DNA from: CAVWSM01 sp963799425
Lineage (GTDB): Bacteria > Actinomycetota > Actinomycetes > Jiangellales > Jiangellaceae
Assembly: GCA_963799425.1 (NCBI GenBank)
Contig: CAWCXA010000009.1
Span: 1 to 64,000, forward strand
Length of the DNA: 64,000 nucleotides
Direction: 5' to 3'
Below the pieces are notes generated by a model. The model saw nothing but the letters and a program-made list of their open reading frames with translations, made no database searches and was not told the DNA's origin. The translations under genes were made by a program, and so were the position numbers. Positions 1 to 8,720 of this stretch are shown here, in pieces (positions within the stretch are counted from its first letter, which is position 1; every line of letters begins with the position of its first letter).

Positions 1-115
1 CAAGAGCGGTAACTCAGCGTTGCGGTCCGAGCTCCGCTCGCTAGATGGATCCGTGTCGGTCTACCGTCTCGGCTTGCTACGTTGCTGCTGTGTCGAGTTG
101 GGGGACGAGGCGGGC

Positions 116-925
116 GTGAAGGCGGTCGTCTACGACCGGTACGGCTCGCCTGATGTGCTGCGGGTCGAGGATGTCCCGGTACCCGCGCCCGCTGCCGGCC
201 AGGTGCGGGTGAAGGTCGTCGCCACCTCAGTCAACCTCAGCGACTGGGAGGGTCTGCGGGGGTCGCCCGGGTACGCGCGGATCGGCGGGCTGCGTTTCCC
301 CGCTCGCCGGACCCTTGGTCACCCCGTCCCCGACCCTCAGGCGTCGAGCATCCCGCAGGCGGGCGCGATCGCCTTGCAGGGCACGGCTAGGGCCGTGGCG
401 GGGCGCCGGGTGCTGATCAACGGCGCTGGCGGTGGGTCGGGATCGTTCGCGATTCAGCTCGCCAAGCGGCTCGGTGCTCACGTCACCGGTGTCGACAACG
501 CCGCCAAGCTGGACTTCATGCGGTCGGTGGGCGCGGACGACGTGATCGACTACGGCCGGGACGACTTCACCCGGTCCACCCAGCGGTACGACTTGGTCCT
601 GGACCTGGTCGCGCACCGGTCCGTTTTCTCGTACCGGCGGACGCTGGCGCCCGGCGGCACGTATCGATGCGTTGGTGGGTCGGTGCCCGCGCTGCTGCGT
701 GTGCTCACCGTCGGCTGGCTGGTTGGGCGGCTCACCGGTCGGTCAATCGGCATCCTCGCCGTCAAGGAGGGGCCGGCCCACTTCGCGCCGCTCGCCGCCC
801 TCTGCATTGCCGGGGATGTCCAGATCCACATCGACCGTATCTTTTCGCTCCGCGAAGTTCCCGCCGCGCTGGCCCACGTCGGTGAAGGACGCGCCCTCGG
901 CAAAGTGGTTGTCAACCTCTCGTGA
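116..925 (+). CDS. MDR-family NADPH:quinone reductase-like oxidoreductase with an internal deletion
   Basis: This is a medium-chain dehydrogenase/reductase without zinc ligands, expected to transfer hydride from NAD(P)H to a quinone or enone. I chose GTG 116 because the protein then begins VKAVVYDRYGSPDVLR, the usual family start; an in-frame start at 20 adds 32 unrelated residues. The Rossmann glycine motif AGGGSG lies near residues 104-109 and the C-terminal half reads normally to the end. About 55-60 residues of the GroES-like domain are absent: the sequence passes from FPARRTLG directly to ASSIPQAGAIALQG near residues 62-85, and the protein has 269 residues instead of about 320. The catalytic cleft is probably incomplete, so function is doubtful although the frame is open. 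Confidence 0.75.
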   Translation: MKAVVYDRYGSPDVLRVEDVPVPAPAAGQVRVKVVATSVNLSDWEGLRGSPGYARIGGLRFPARRTLGHPVPDPQASSIPQAGAIALQGTARAVAGRRVLINGAGGGSGSFAIQLAKRLGAHVTGVDNAAKLDFMRSVGADDVIDYGRDDFTRSTQRYDLVLDLVAHRSVFSYRRTLAPGGTYRCVGGSVPALLRVLTVGWLVGRLTGRSIGILAVKEGPAHFAPLAALCIAGDVQIHIDRIFSLREVPAALAHVGEGRALGKVVVNLS

Positions 926-1079
926 CACAACTCGAACGGTCCACCCTGCCGGAGACCTTGCCCGCACATGCACCCATCGGCAGGTCCGTTCAGCGGAGCC
1001 TGAAGCCCCCGCCCTGGCGGATCGCATTGATTCGTCGAACGCACGCAGCGCGGCAGAAGTTGATGAGTTCTCCCTCGTC

Positions 1080-1508
1080 CTAGTCGCAACCGATGACCGG
1101 CTGCGACCGGGGCCAAGCCTCTACACCTCCGGACTCATCCACCAGGTACGCGAGTTCCGGAGCGCTATCGGCGAACCACAAAGAGATGCCGCCCTCACCA
1201 GCAAAGCCCGACGCGACAGCGTCATCGGGGAGTTCGACGTCGAGCAGTGGGCGGTCAACATGCCCATCTAGCACGCTGTCGGGGTCGCGTACGTATTGCC
1301 GACCGGCGTCGGCGACACGGATGCTGCTTCCCGGCGGCCAGCCAACGTGCAAGAAATCGACCGGCTCCCAGCCACAATGCCCGGAGCCGCGAAAGACCTG
1401 CAGCTGATAGGCCGACGCCGACTGGCCGTCACGCATCCAAGCCGCAGCGAAGCCACCGTCGGCGCCGTCCCCGCACCCGGTCGCGGCAGCCAGCGACGCC
1501 AGGATCAA
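1080..1508 (-). CDS. Hypothetical lipoprotein, signal peptide probably frameshifted
   Basis: A 142-residue reading from TTG 1508 starts ILASLAAATGCGDG, which looks like the second half of a lipoprotein signal peptide with the lipobox cysteine in AATGC. The mature part is acidic and tryptophan-rich (HCGWEPVDFLHVGW, then RQYVRDP). It resembles small conserved actinobacterial secreted proteins of unknown function. An in-frame stop lies just upstream. In the next frame GTG 1536 would give MKRSLCVAG, and removing one base from the C4 run at 1509-1512 joins the two into a normal signal peptide. I infer that the true gene starts at 1536 and that the break is a one-base insertion. No function is assigned. 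Confidence 0.6.
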   Translation of the reverse strand: MILASLAAATGCGDGADGGFAAAWMRDGQSASAYQLQVFRGSGHCGWEPVDFLHVGWPPGSSIRVADAGRQYVRDPDSVLDGHVDRPLLDVELPDDAVASGFAGEGGISLWFADSAPELAYLVDESGGVEAWPRSQPVIGCD

Positions 1509-1801
1509 CCCCAGCCACGCACAGGCTTCGCTTCACGCCGACACCGTGACATCCCGTCCCAAGCCTGCTCGACGAAGCGATCAGAACGAGACGGATTCGT
1601 AAGGCGATGCTCGATCATCGCGGCATGACCGGGCGACTGTGATGCGCTGGGTGACACCAGTGGCCCGATTCCGGGTCAACCTCGGGGTTGTCCCCGATGA
1701 GTCTGCGATCCGTGCCACCTATCATCGCGGCAGGCGGTGTCTCGTCGACGCCCTACCGCTGCCTGACCAAGGGCAGCATCAAGCTGAAGGAGCACGCACT
1801 C

Positions 1802-2062
1802 ATGGTTGGTTTCCTTGTCGCCGGTCTTATCATCGGAGCTCTTGCTCGCCTCATCAAGCCGGGTAAGCAGAGCCTGAGCATCCTGGCCACGCTGGGCCTA
1901 GGCCTGGTCGGCTCCGTCATCGGCGGACTCATCGCCCAGCTCTTCGGTACCGGCAGCATCTGGGAACTGAACGTCCTCGGGTTCGTCACTGCTGTAGTCG
2001 CTTCCGTGCTGCTCATTGGAGTCGCCGAAGGTTTGGTCGGAAAGTCGCGTACTCACGTCTGA
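1802..2062 (+). CDS. GlsB/YeaQ/YmgE family stress-response membrane protein
   Basis: This 86-residue protein is almost entirely membrane-embedded, with three hydrophobic segments (about residues 2-18, 26-48 and 55-78). The conserved GLIIGALARLIKPG start and the glycine-rich middle helix GLGLVGSVIGGL identify the transglycosylase-associated/GlsB family. Its members are induced by envelope, acid or general stress, but their molecular role is unsettled. ATG 1802 is preceded by AAGGAG at 1787-1792 with 9 nt spacing, which rejects the longer upstream reading. It appears monocistronic. Confidence 0.85.
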   Translation: MVGFLVAGLIIGALARLIKPGKQSLSILATLGLGLVGSVIGGLIAQLFGTGSIWELNVLGFVTAVVASVLLIGVAEGLVGKSRTHV

Positions 2063-2222
2063 GACTCGTCGGCGAACGGAGGTCGAGCTTCTGCTCAACT
2101 GGCTCGCGCTGGAGCCCCCTTACCTTGGAGTGGCGTGCTTGCGCGTCCGCGCGCAGGGCGGCAAGAGCGGACGGTTGATCATGCTCGCTGGCCGGGCGAC
2201 ACCTTCACGGCGGCAGGTGCGG

Positions 2223-2240
2223 GCGTTTCCGCGGAAACGC
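2223..2240. repeat. Perfect 18-bp palindrome
   Basis: GCGTTTCCGCGGAAACGC is identical to its own reverse complement and has no loop, so it suits binding of a dimeric protein better than an RNA hairpin. It lies in the gap between the GlsB gene and the DinB-like gene, about 255 nt upstream of the latter. Operator function is an inference. Confidence 0.6.
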
Positions 2241-2483
2241 GTTGCACTCGCTCGGCTGACTCGCGGACGTTCCCGCGGCAACGCCGGAGGTCTGGATCCG
2301 GCGCGGCAGCACCCTAGCGGGCATGCGGATCGAGATCCAGACACGATGATCGAACCCAGCTGGCCGGGAAAGACAGCCGTCCAGCCCAGGACAAGGTGCG
2401 CGCCGCGCAAGCGGCCGCACGACGTGCACACCTGAGGTCGCGCTCGCAGCGGCAGAGTCGCGCGTTGCGTGTGCGGTGCGGCC

Positions 2484-2489
2484 TAGCCT
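2484..2489 (+). promoter_or_regulatory. -10 box of a probably leaderless transcript
   Basis: TAGCCT lies 6 nt before ATG 2496 and no Shine-Dalgarno sequence is present. This is the usual arrangement of actinobacterial leaderless genes (TANNNT followed 6-8 nt later by the start codon). Confidence 0.55.
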
Positions 2490-2495
2490 GTCTGC

Positions 2496-3218
2496 ATGCG
2501 ACGCTTCGACGACGAGGACCTCACCGGCGCAGAGTTCCGCGAGTGCGACCTGAGTAGAGCTCGGCTGGTCGGCGTGGTCATGCAGGACGCAGAGATCGAC
2601 GGCCTGGTCACCAATCTCGTGGTCAACGGGGTCGAGGTCATGCCGTACGTCGAGGCGGAGCTCGACCGCCGCCACCCGGTACGGTTGCTGATCCGCTCCG
2701 ATGAGCCGGCCGACCTGCGAGAGGCCTGGCGGCAACTGCGGGACGACTGGGCGACGACCACCGAGCGAGTCCGGTCCATGCCCGAGAACAGCGAACATCA
2801 CGGCGTCGACGGCGAGTGGTCGATGGTCGAAACCCTGCGTCACCTTGTCTTCGTGCACGACTCCTGGTTCCGACGCTGCGTGCTCGGGCTCACCGAGCCG
2901 TTCACGGCCATGGGACTGGGTCCACCGTTCGTCATGGACCAGGAGGAGAACGGGCTCGACCCGTCCGCCCAACCGAGCCTCGACGAGGTGCTCGCCGTGC
3001 GCAACCGGCAGGCTTCGGAGATCGAGACGTGGCTGGCCGAGGTCACGCCTGATCAGCTCGCGCAGACCGCGCCGGTGCCCGACGACGACAGATGGCCCCC
3101 GTACGCCAAGGGGCGGGCAGTGCGGCAATGCCTCGGCACCGTGCTCGACGAGGAATGGGCTCACCACGGGTTCTGCAAACGCGACCTGGACAAACTGTCG
3201 CGTCAGGAGTCTTCGTAG
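2496..3218 (+). CDS. DinB-like four-helix protein with pentapeptide-like N-terminus
   Basis: This is a 240-residue protein. Residues 1-40 (MRRFDDEDLTGAEFRECDLS and onward) have the A(D/E)(L/F) periodicity of pentapeptide repeats. The rest is a DinB/YfiT-type bundle, with histidines in VETLRHLVFVHDSWFRR and EEWAHHGF placed as the metal ligands of that superfamily. Such proteins are metal-binding and often act as thiol-dependent transferases or hydrolases, but the substrate cannot be read from the sequence. ATG 2496 is supported by the leaderless promoter. The gene stands alone. Confidence 0.8.
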   Translation: MRRFDDEDLTGAEFRECDLSRARLVGVVMQDAEIDGLVTNLVVNGVEVMPYVEAELDRRHPVRLLIRSDEPADLREAWRQLRDDWATTTERVRSMPENSEHHGVDGEWSMVETLRHLVFVHDSWFRRCVLGLTEPFTAMGLGPPFVMDQEENGLDPSAQPSLDEVLAVRNRQASEIETWLAEVTPDQLAQTAPVPDDDRWPPYAKGRAVRQCLGTVLDEEWAHHGFCKRDLDKLSRQESS

Positions 3219-3406
3219 GATTCATGAGCGAACTCTGAGCCTGGTGCTGGCGTCCCTTGGAGCCGTCGCGGTCGTTGTGGGTACCCCTGGGTTGTGCCCA
3301 TCGACCTGGACACCACTGAAGTCGGGCGGTCGGCGTCCGTCGTCGTTACTGGCTCGGCGACAATCGAGGGCGTGCCTGTGCCGTACGACGTGCAGACGAA
3401 TTCGCG

Positions 3407-3950
3407 CGCGTTGTCTTCGAACTCAGCGTCGGCGCCTTCGTGGTGGGCGAACTCTGGCAGGGGTTTCACGTACGCTGCGGCGCGACTCGTGCCGATCTCC
3501 GCGCAGAGACTTGTTCAGGGTGATGTTCTTCGGTGGGATCCTCCTTCTCCCATTCGGTCGACTGTCACCCGGGCGCACGGCGGCGGCGCCTGGGCTGTTC
3601 GCGCTCGGGGTGTTGATCGCGTGGCTCGGCCTGCTTCTGCGTTGGTGGTCCTTCGTGAGCCTGGGGAGTACTTCACTGTGGTCGTGAAGACCAGTGAAGA
3701 CCAACCCGTCGTGGATCGTGGTCCGTACCGGGTCCTCCGACACCCGAGTTACACCGGCCTGCTGCTGGCGCTTGCTGGAGGCGGTCTCATGTTGGGCAAT
3801 TGGGTCAGCACCGCCGGGGCCGTCGGCGTGGTGTTAGCCGCTCTCATCTACCGCCTTCGGATCGAAGAGCGCGCCTTGAAGGCCGCCCCGGGTGACCGCT
3901 ACCGAGAGTTTGCAGGGACCCGTGCTCGGCTCATTCCGTACGTTTGGTGA
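3407..3950 (+). pseudogene. Isoprenylcysteine carboxyl methyltransferase (ICMT)-like membrane protein, frameshifted
   Basis: The protein can only be read by joining three frames. The first gives VVFELSVGAFVVGELWQG from about 3410. The second gives VMFFGGILLLPFGRLSPG and then a membrane segment ending RWWSFVSLG. The third gives EYFTVVVKTSEDQPVVDRGP followed by YRVLRHPSYTG and ends RARLIPYVW. Breaks fall near 3510-3520 and at the G4 run near 3660-3665. The motifs (D)GPYRxxRHPSYTG and RIEERAL are typical of the ICMT/phospholipid methyltransferase fold, which transfers a methyl group from SAM at the membrane. The real start is uncertain and may lie in a hydrophobic stretch near 3235. Both breaks look like base losses here, unlike most breaks further right, so real decay is possible. 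Confidence 0.6.
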
Positions 3951-4117
3951 CTCCAAGGACCGACCGAGCACGTCGCCCTGGGCTAGCAACTTTGATCGCG
4001 CGGCGAGCCGCCCGGTCCTCGGCACGACCGAGCGGATCGCGGCAGATGAGGATGCTTCCACAGAAGCCCCGGGAGCTGCCACCGCGAGCGATGACACGAG
4101 GTGAAGTGTCGAGCGTT

Positions 4118-4123
4118 TAGCCT
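4118..4123 (+). promoter_or_regulatory. -10 box of a probably leaderless transcript
   Basis: TAGCCT lies 7 nt before GTG 4131 with no Shine-Dalgarno sequence, as at 2484-2489. Confidence 0.5.
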
Positions 4124-4130
4124 GACCGGC

Positions 4131-4622
4131 GTGGTGGTGACACTCCGCGAGATCACCGACGACAACCGCGAAGCCGTCTTTGCGCTGCGCGTAGCACCTG
4201 AGCAGGAGCGGTTCGTCGGGTCAGTGCAGGGGGCACTGGAGGACGCGGCCGAATACCCGCACGCCAAGGCGTGGTACCGGGCTGTCTACGCCGGGGCCGA
4301 ACCGGTCGGGTTCGTGATGGTGAGTTGGAACGCTGTGCCGCAGCCACCGGACATCATCGGACCGTGGTTCCTGTGGAAGCTAATCATTGGCTGGCGGTAC
4401 CAGCACCAGGGCTACGGCGCCGAGACCGTGCGGCAGGTCGCGGAACTCGTCCGGGCCGAGGGCGCGATCGAGCTGCTCACCAGTTACGTACGAGAGGACG
4501 ACGGGCCGGCCGGGTTCTACGAGCGGCTCGGATTCGTGCCAACCGGCGAACTGGACGGAAACGGCGAGGTCATCGTGCGTCTCGCGTTGGCTCAGACGGG
4601 CTCTGCCCGTGGGCCAGGATGA
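4131..4622 (+). CDS. GNAT family N-acetyltransferase
   Basis: This 163-residue Gcn5-related acetyltransferase would move an acetyl group from acetyl-CoA to an amine. The acetyl-CoA loop is WRYQHQGYGAETVRQ (the R/Q-x-x-G-x-G/A pattern), followed by the C-terminal strand DGPAGFYERLGFVPTG with the usual tyrosine. The order resembles spermidine/aminoglycoside-type acetyltransferases (VTLREITDDN at the start), but the substrate is unknown. GTG 4131 was chosen over ATG 4101 because it follows the -10 box and starts at the first conserved strand. Confidence 0.85.
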   Translation: MVVTLREITDDNREAVFALRVAPEQERFVGSVQGALEDAAEYPHAKAWYRAVYAGAEPVGFVMVSWNAVPQPPDIIGPWFLWKLIIGWRYQHQGYGAETVRQVAELVRAEGAIELLTSYVREDDGPAGFYERLGFVPTGELDGNGEVIVRLALAQTGSARGPG

Positions 4623-4770
4623 CCTGCTGATCTCCTCGCGTAACAAGGAAGCGTTCACAACTCGTACTCATGTCGACAAAGTCGATCGACTCGCGTCAGA
4701 AGCGGAAGGTTCTTACCGGTGTGCGCACGGTCGTGTCGTGTCGTTGGCAGTTCGTCGATGGCGCGGTTGG

Positions 4771-5013
4771 CTATGAGCCGTCGCCGACCGGTCCGGCGGC
4801 GTCATCGGCGGCGGATAGGAGCCGACGAGCCGAGGCTTCATCGGAGGGGGCGACCAACACGTGAACACCCTCCAATTGCAGCTGCGGGTACTGTCCGCCG
4901 GCATCGTCTGCCACGACGGCTGCTCTTAAGCCGTGACTGCGCAGCATGCCGACGATCAGTTCCGCCTCTGCGCGGCCATTAACGACCGCCACAGACACAG
5001 TCGCGCCCTCCAC
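4771..5013 (-). CDS. DUF2007-type small protein (putative signal-transducing protein)
   Basis: This is an 80-residue protein starting at GTG 5013, preceded on its strand by AAAGGAG with 8 nt spacing. The core (NGRAEAELIVGMLRSHGLRA, then VHVLVAPSDEASARRLL) is the DUF2007 fold, a compact ferredoxin-like domain seen in small stand-alone proteins of unknown role. It lacks membrane or signal sequences. The longer upstream reading is arginine-rich and not supported. Confidence 0.7.
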   Translation of the reverse strand: MEGATVSVAVVNGRAEAELIVGMLRSHGLRAAVVADDAGGQYPQLQLEGVHVLVAPSDEASARRLLSAADDAAGPVGDGS

Positions 5014-5295
5014 GATCTCAACTCCTTTGCTCCTGCTATTCCCCGTGGCCGTTGCTGGCATCATGGTGGCGCCTTGGGCGGCTCGTCCACCGTGGAAACT
5101 TGTCCGAGGGGCTCGTCGCGCCTGGCCGTGCCGTCCTCGGCATAGCCGCTGCCCGTCACTAGCTGGCCGACCGGCCACCTCCGGCGGCGTCCTGATCACC
5201 GCCGGCGCCCCGCCAGGTGTTCGTTCTGCTGTTGGCTGTCGGTGGTCGTGCTGGCATGGAATTTCCTTCAGACGCGAGCCGAAGACAAGGCGTCG

Positions 5296-6489
5296 TTAGC
5301 GCAGTGAGCGGAATGCAGCCCGCACTTCGGTGGAGAAGAGCTCCGGCTCCTCCCACGCGGCGAAGTGGCCGCCCCTATCGACCTCGTTGAAGTACGCCAG
5401 GTCGGGGTAAACCGCCTCGACCCAGCTCCGGGGCGATGCCCAGATCTCGCCGGGGAACGTGGTGAAGCCGACCGGCACGGTGACCGCCGGAGGAGGCTGG
5501 CCGTTCGCAAGCGCTGCTGCCAGCGCTCGTGCGTCCTCCCAGTACGACCGGGCCGCCGATACTCCGGTACCGGTCAGCCAGTACATCGTGATGTTGTCCA
5601 GGAGGTTGTCGCGCGTGAGGTTGCCCGTGGGCTTTCCGTCGACGAAGGCGCCCGCGATCTTGTAGTAGCTGTCCGTGTCGTGGTCGAGCATCCAGGCCGC
5701 GAGGGCGACCGGTGAGTCCAGCAGGGCGTAGCCGATCGTCTGGGGCCGCGTTGCCATCTCGAGGAAGTAGCCGAAGCCGTCTTGCCTGAACGACGCGACC
5801 GCCTCGGCCGCGGCGCGTTCCAGCTCGGATTCCTTGGGCAGTTGATCGCCGACCGCGAGCACTGCCGTGAGCAGGTTCAGGTGGTAGCCAACCAAACCCT
5901 CGACCGCCTGGCGACCCATCAGGTCCGTCACAAGGGCACCTACGTCGCCGCCCTGGGCGACGTAGCGGGTGTAGCCGAGGCGGTGCATCAGCTCCGCCCA
6001 CGCGCGCCCGGTGCGGGCGGCGTCCCAACCGAGCTCGGTCGGCTCGCCCGAGAAGCCGTAGCCGGGCAGTGACGGCAGCACCAGGTGGAATGCGTCCTCC
6101 GGGTTGCCGCCGTGAGCCGTCGGGTCGGTCAGCGGGTCGACGGTGTCAAGCAGCTCGATGACCGAGCCGGGCCAGCCGTGCGTCATGATCAGCGGCAACG
6201 CGTTCTCATGCCGCGATCTGACGTGGATGAAGTGGATCTCGACTCCGTCGATCTCGGTCGTGAACTGCGGCAGCGCGTTCAGTCTCGCCTCGCAGTGGCC
6301 CCAGTCGTACTCGGTCGCCCAGTAGCGGGCGAGCGCCTGCAGCGTCGCCAGCTGCACTCCCTGCGACCGATCCTCGACGAGCTCCTTGGTCGGCCAGCGC
6401 GTCGCCGCGACGCGCTGGCGCAAGTCGTCGATCTGCTCCTGAGGGATCTCGATCTGGAACGACGGCATTTCGGTCGTGGTGGTGCTCAT
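5296..6489 (-). CDS. Epoxide hydrolase (EHN-domain alpha/beta hydrolase)
   Basis: This 397-residue enzyme would open an epoxide ring to a vicinal diol. The N-terminal EHN domain (FQIEIPQEQIDDLRQRV onward) precedes an alpha/beta-hydrolase core with the oxyanion motif HGWPGS at 104-109. The nucleophile Asp182 is in QGGDVG, and the catalytic His375 is in GGHFAAWEEP. ATG 6489 has a strong GAGGAGG site 5 nt upstream. It is complete and stands alone, directly downstream of the 3' remnant of a related gene. Physiological substrate is unknown. Confidence 0.9.
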   Translation of the reverse strand: MSTTTTEMPSFQIEIPQEQIDDLRQRVAATRWPTKELVEDRSQGVQLATLQALARYWATEYDWGHCEARLNALPQFTTEIDGVEIHFIHVRSRHENALPLIMTHGWPGSVIELLDTVDPLTDPTAHGGNPEDAFHLVLPSLPGYGFSGEPTELGWDAARTGRAWAELMHRLGYTRYVAQGGDVGALVTDLMGRQAVEGLVGYHLNLLTAVLAVGDQLPKESELERAAAEAVASFRQDGFGYFLEMATRPQTIGYALLDSPVALAAWMLDHDTDSYYKIAGAFVDGKPTGNLTRDNLLDNITMYWLTGTGVSAARSYWEDARALAAALANGQPPPAVTVPVGFTTFPGEIWASPRSWVEAVYPDLAYFNEVDRGGHFAAWEEPELFSTEVRAAFRSLR

Positions 6490-6600
6490 GACGCCTCCTC
6501 AAGCGCAGCGACCTGAACGCAGCACGGATCTCGGTCGTGCAGAGGTCCGGCGCCTGCCAGGCCGCAAGGTGGTTCGGGATCTCCATTCGCGAGACCTTCA
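6490..6600 (-). pseudogene. 3' remnant of a second epoxide hydrolase gene
   Basis: On the minus strand just before the intact epoxide hydrolase, about 30 codons read HLAAWQAPDLCTTEIRAAFR then SLRL. They align with the last residues of the neighbour (HFAAWEEPELFSTEVRAAFR then SLR). Nothing further upstream resembles the rest of the gene. This is best explained as a tandem duplicate whose 5' part was deleted, with the present gene's ribosome binding site lying in or beside the leftover end. Confidence 0.7.
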
Positions 6601-7217
6601 TGCGGTCGGGCGACGCCACCAAGCGTGCTCTTCTCCTCTGCACGGCGCACCCGCTCGAAGGCCCTGGTCTGCTAGCCCCAATCGCTCTCAGCGGCCAGTG
6701 AGTAGAGGTTGCCCGATCCGCGCGGATGTCCCCGCCGGATGCGGTTCATCAGCTTCGACGCCAACGCGGCGTGGATGGAGAATCCCCGCCAGCCCACAGC
6801 AGCGATGCGACCCGGGCGGCATCATGCTCACCAGCTCTCCCCGAGCCGCGAACCACTCGGCCGCGAGCCAGCTGAAACGCATTCACAGCGACCCCAACAA
6901 CCGCCAGCGGCCGCCCCGACATCCCCGACGCCACCCCCTTCCATCGAACAATCCCGGCGCGCCCCCCTCAGCCCATCTCATGAACCATCGGGGTCAGGCG
7001 ATCGAACCAGGGACATCCGCCGGCGCGAGCGACGCTCAGCGGCACAATCGAAGTATCGAAGCGCCAAGAATCAACCGTCCGACTCTCGGCAGTTGAGGAC
7101 GCATCCGACCTTGCCCGGGAGCGCTGTGCCGAGGCGCAGGTATCCTCGCTAGCACCCCCGCCGCTCCGGCCCGTTCCCTCGTGGCCGTTGCTCGCCATCG
7201 ACGCCGAGGAGCCTCGC
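6601..7217. other. Long intergenic region before glmU
   Basis: No gene with convincing codon usage is seen in about 600 bases. I looked for the tRNA-Gln often found near glmU in actinobacteria. A GGTTCGATC-like T-loop on the minus strand near 7001-7013 lacks pairing stems, so no tRNA is called. A glmU promoter must lie here but no -10 box stands out; TATCCT at 7141-7146 is a candidate. Confidence 0.4.
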
Positions 7218-8720
7218 GTGACCGCGACCTCGACCCGCCCGGCCGCCGTCGTCGTACTCGCCGCCGGCGAGGGCACCCGCATGAAGTCGGCCGTCCCCAA
7301 GGTGCTGCACGAGCTCGCCGGCCGATCGCTCGTCGGCCATGCGGTCGCCGCGGCCGGAGCACTCGACCCCGAGCATCTCGTCGTGGTGGTCGGTCACGGC
7401 CGCGAGCAGGTCGCGGCGCACCTTGCCGACATCGACCCCGACATCCAGGTGGTCGTCCAGGACGAGCAGCTGGGCACCGGGCACGCGGTCTCGTGCGCGC
7501 TCGACGAGCTGCCGCCGCTCGACGGCGTCGTCGTCGTGACCTATGGGGACACGCCGCTGCTCACGGGCGAGACGCTCGCCGACCTCGTACGCACGCACGT
7601 CGAGCATCGTGACGCGGCGACGCTCCTGTCCGCCGAGGTGGCCGACCCGACGGGCTACGGCCGGGTGGTCCGCGACGCAAGCGGTGCTGTCGTCGGCATC
7701 GTCGAGCACAAGGACGCAACCGACGCGCAGCGCGCCATCGCCGAGATCAACTCAGGCATCTACGCCTTCGACGCCGCCGTGCTGCGCGACGCCCTTGGCC
7801 GGCTGTCGACCGACAACGCGCAGGGTGAGCTCTACGTCACGGACGTCGTCGCGATCGCGCGGTCCGATGGCCGTGAGGTGGCCGCGCTGCGGGTGGCCGA
7901 CACCTGGCAGACCGAGGGCGTCAACGACCGGGTCCAGCTGGCCGCCATGCGCCGCGAGCTCAACAGCCGCCTGCTGGAGCAGTGGATGCGTGCCGGCGTC
8001 ACGGTCGTCGATCCGGCCACCACCTGGGTCGACGTCACGGTCGAGCTCGCCCGCGACGTGACGCTGCTGCCCGGGGTGCTGCTGCACGGCGCGACGAGGG
8101 TCGCCGAAGGTGCGACGGTTGGGCCGGACAGCACGCTCGTCGACTGCCAGGTGGGCCGTGGGGCACGCGTCGTACGCACGCACGGCACGGGCGCGGAGAT
8201 CGGCGAGGATGCCGACGTCGGCCCGTTCTCCTACCTTCGGCCGGGAGCCGTGCTCGGGGCGCACGGCAAGATCGGCGCCTTCGTCGAGGTCAAGGCGTCG
8301 ACCATCGGCGCAGGGTCCAAGGTGCCGCATCTGTCCTACGTCGGCGATGCGACCATCGGTGAGCAGTCCAACATCGGCGCCGCCACGGTGTTCGTCAACT
8401 ACGACGGGGTCCAGAAGCACAAGAGCGTCGTCGGTGACTTCGTACGGGTCGGCAGCGACACGATGCTGATCGCCCCGGTGACCGTCGGCGACGGCGCCTA
8501 CACGGCAGCCGGCTCGGTGATCACCGACGACGTTCCACCCGGGGCCCTGGCGGTCGCTCGCGGACGGCAGCGCAACATCGAGGGCTGGGTCGCCCGCAAG
8601 CGACCAGGTAGCAAGGCCGCCGAGGCAGCTGATGCAGCCGAACGCGTCCGGCTGGGGCAGACTCAGGAGCAGACGGAGCGCGACGAAGCAACGCCATCGG
8701 ACGAGGGGACCACCGCGTGA
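7218..8720 (+). CDS. glmU: Bifunctional N-acetylglucosamine-1-phosphate uridyltransferase / glucosamine-1-phosphate acetyltransferase
   Basis: This enzyme makes UDP-GlcNAc for peptidoglycan and other envelope glycans in the cytosol: it acetylates GlcN-1-P, then adds UMP. The N-terminal nucleotidyltransferase motif LAAGEGTRMKS is at residues 14-24. The C-terminal half is a left-handed beta-helix of hexapeptides with the acetyltransferase segment NIGAATVFVNYDGVQKHKS. GTG 7218 (GAGGAG at 7206-7211) gives 500 residues, the usual length. Its last 4 nt overlap prs. It supplies sugar nucleotide to the same pool as the nearby polysaccharide genes, but it is a universal housekeeping gene. Confidence 0.97.
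   Translation: MTATSTRPAAVVVLAAGEGTRMKSAVPKVLHELAGRSLVGHAVAAAGALDPEHLVVVVGHGREQVAAHLADIDPDIQVVVQDEQLGTGHAVSCALDELPPLDGVVVVTYGDTPLLTGETLADLVRTHVEHRDAATLLSAEVADPTGYGRVVRDASGAVVGIVEHKDATDAQRAIAEINSGIYAFDAAVLRDALGRLSTDNAQGELYVTDVVAIARSDGREVAALRVADTWQTEGVNDRVQLAAMRRELNSRLLEQWMRAGVTVVDPATTWVDVTVELARDVTLLPGVLLHGATRVAEGATVGPDSTLVDCQVGRGARVVRTHGTGAEIGEDADVGPFSYLRPGAVLGAHGKIGAFVEVKASTIGAGSKVPHLSYVGDATIGEQSNIGAATVFVNYDGVQKHKSVVGDFVRVGSDTMLIAPVTVGDGAYTAAGSVITDDVPPGALAVARGRQRNIEGWVARKRPGSKAAEAADAAERVRLGQTQEQTERDEATPSDEGTTA

Larger units (their letters stand above)
2063..2495. other. Gene-free stretch containing an 18-bp palindrome
   Basis: I see no convincing gene in these 430 bases; the open frames on both strands have arginine-rich shadow-type composition. 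The notable content is the perfect palindrome at 2223-2240 (own entry). A partly similar sequence, GGACGTTCCCGCGGCAACG, lies near 2265-2283. The DinB promoter sits at the right edge. Confidence 0.6.

Noticed and set aside
2205..3167. Open frame of 320 codons on the minus strand opposite the DinB-like gene
   Set aside because: Its composition is that of the antisense strand of a high-GC gene, and the plus-strand protein has clear DinB motifs and a promoter.
7001..7020. tRNA-like T-loop sequence on the minus strand before glmU
   Set aside because: The flanking bases do not form T or acceptor stems, and no anticodon arm can be placed.
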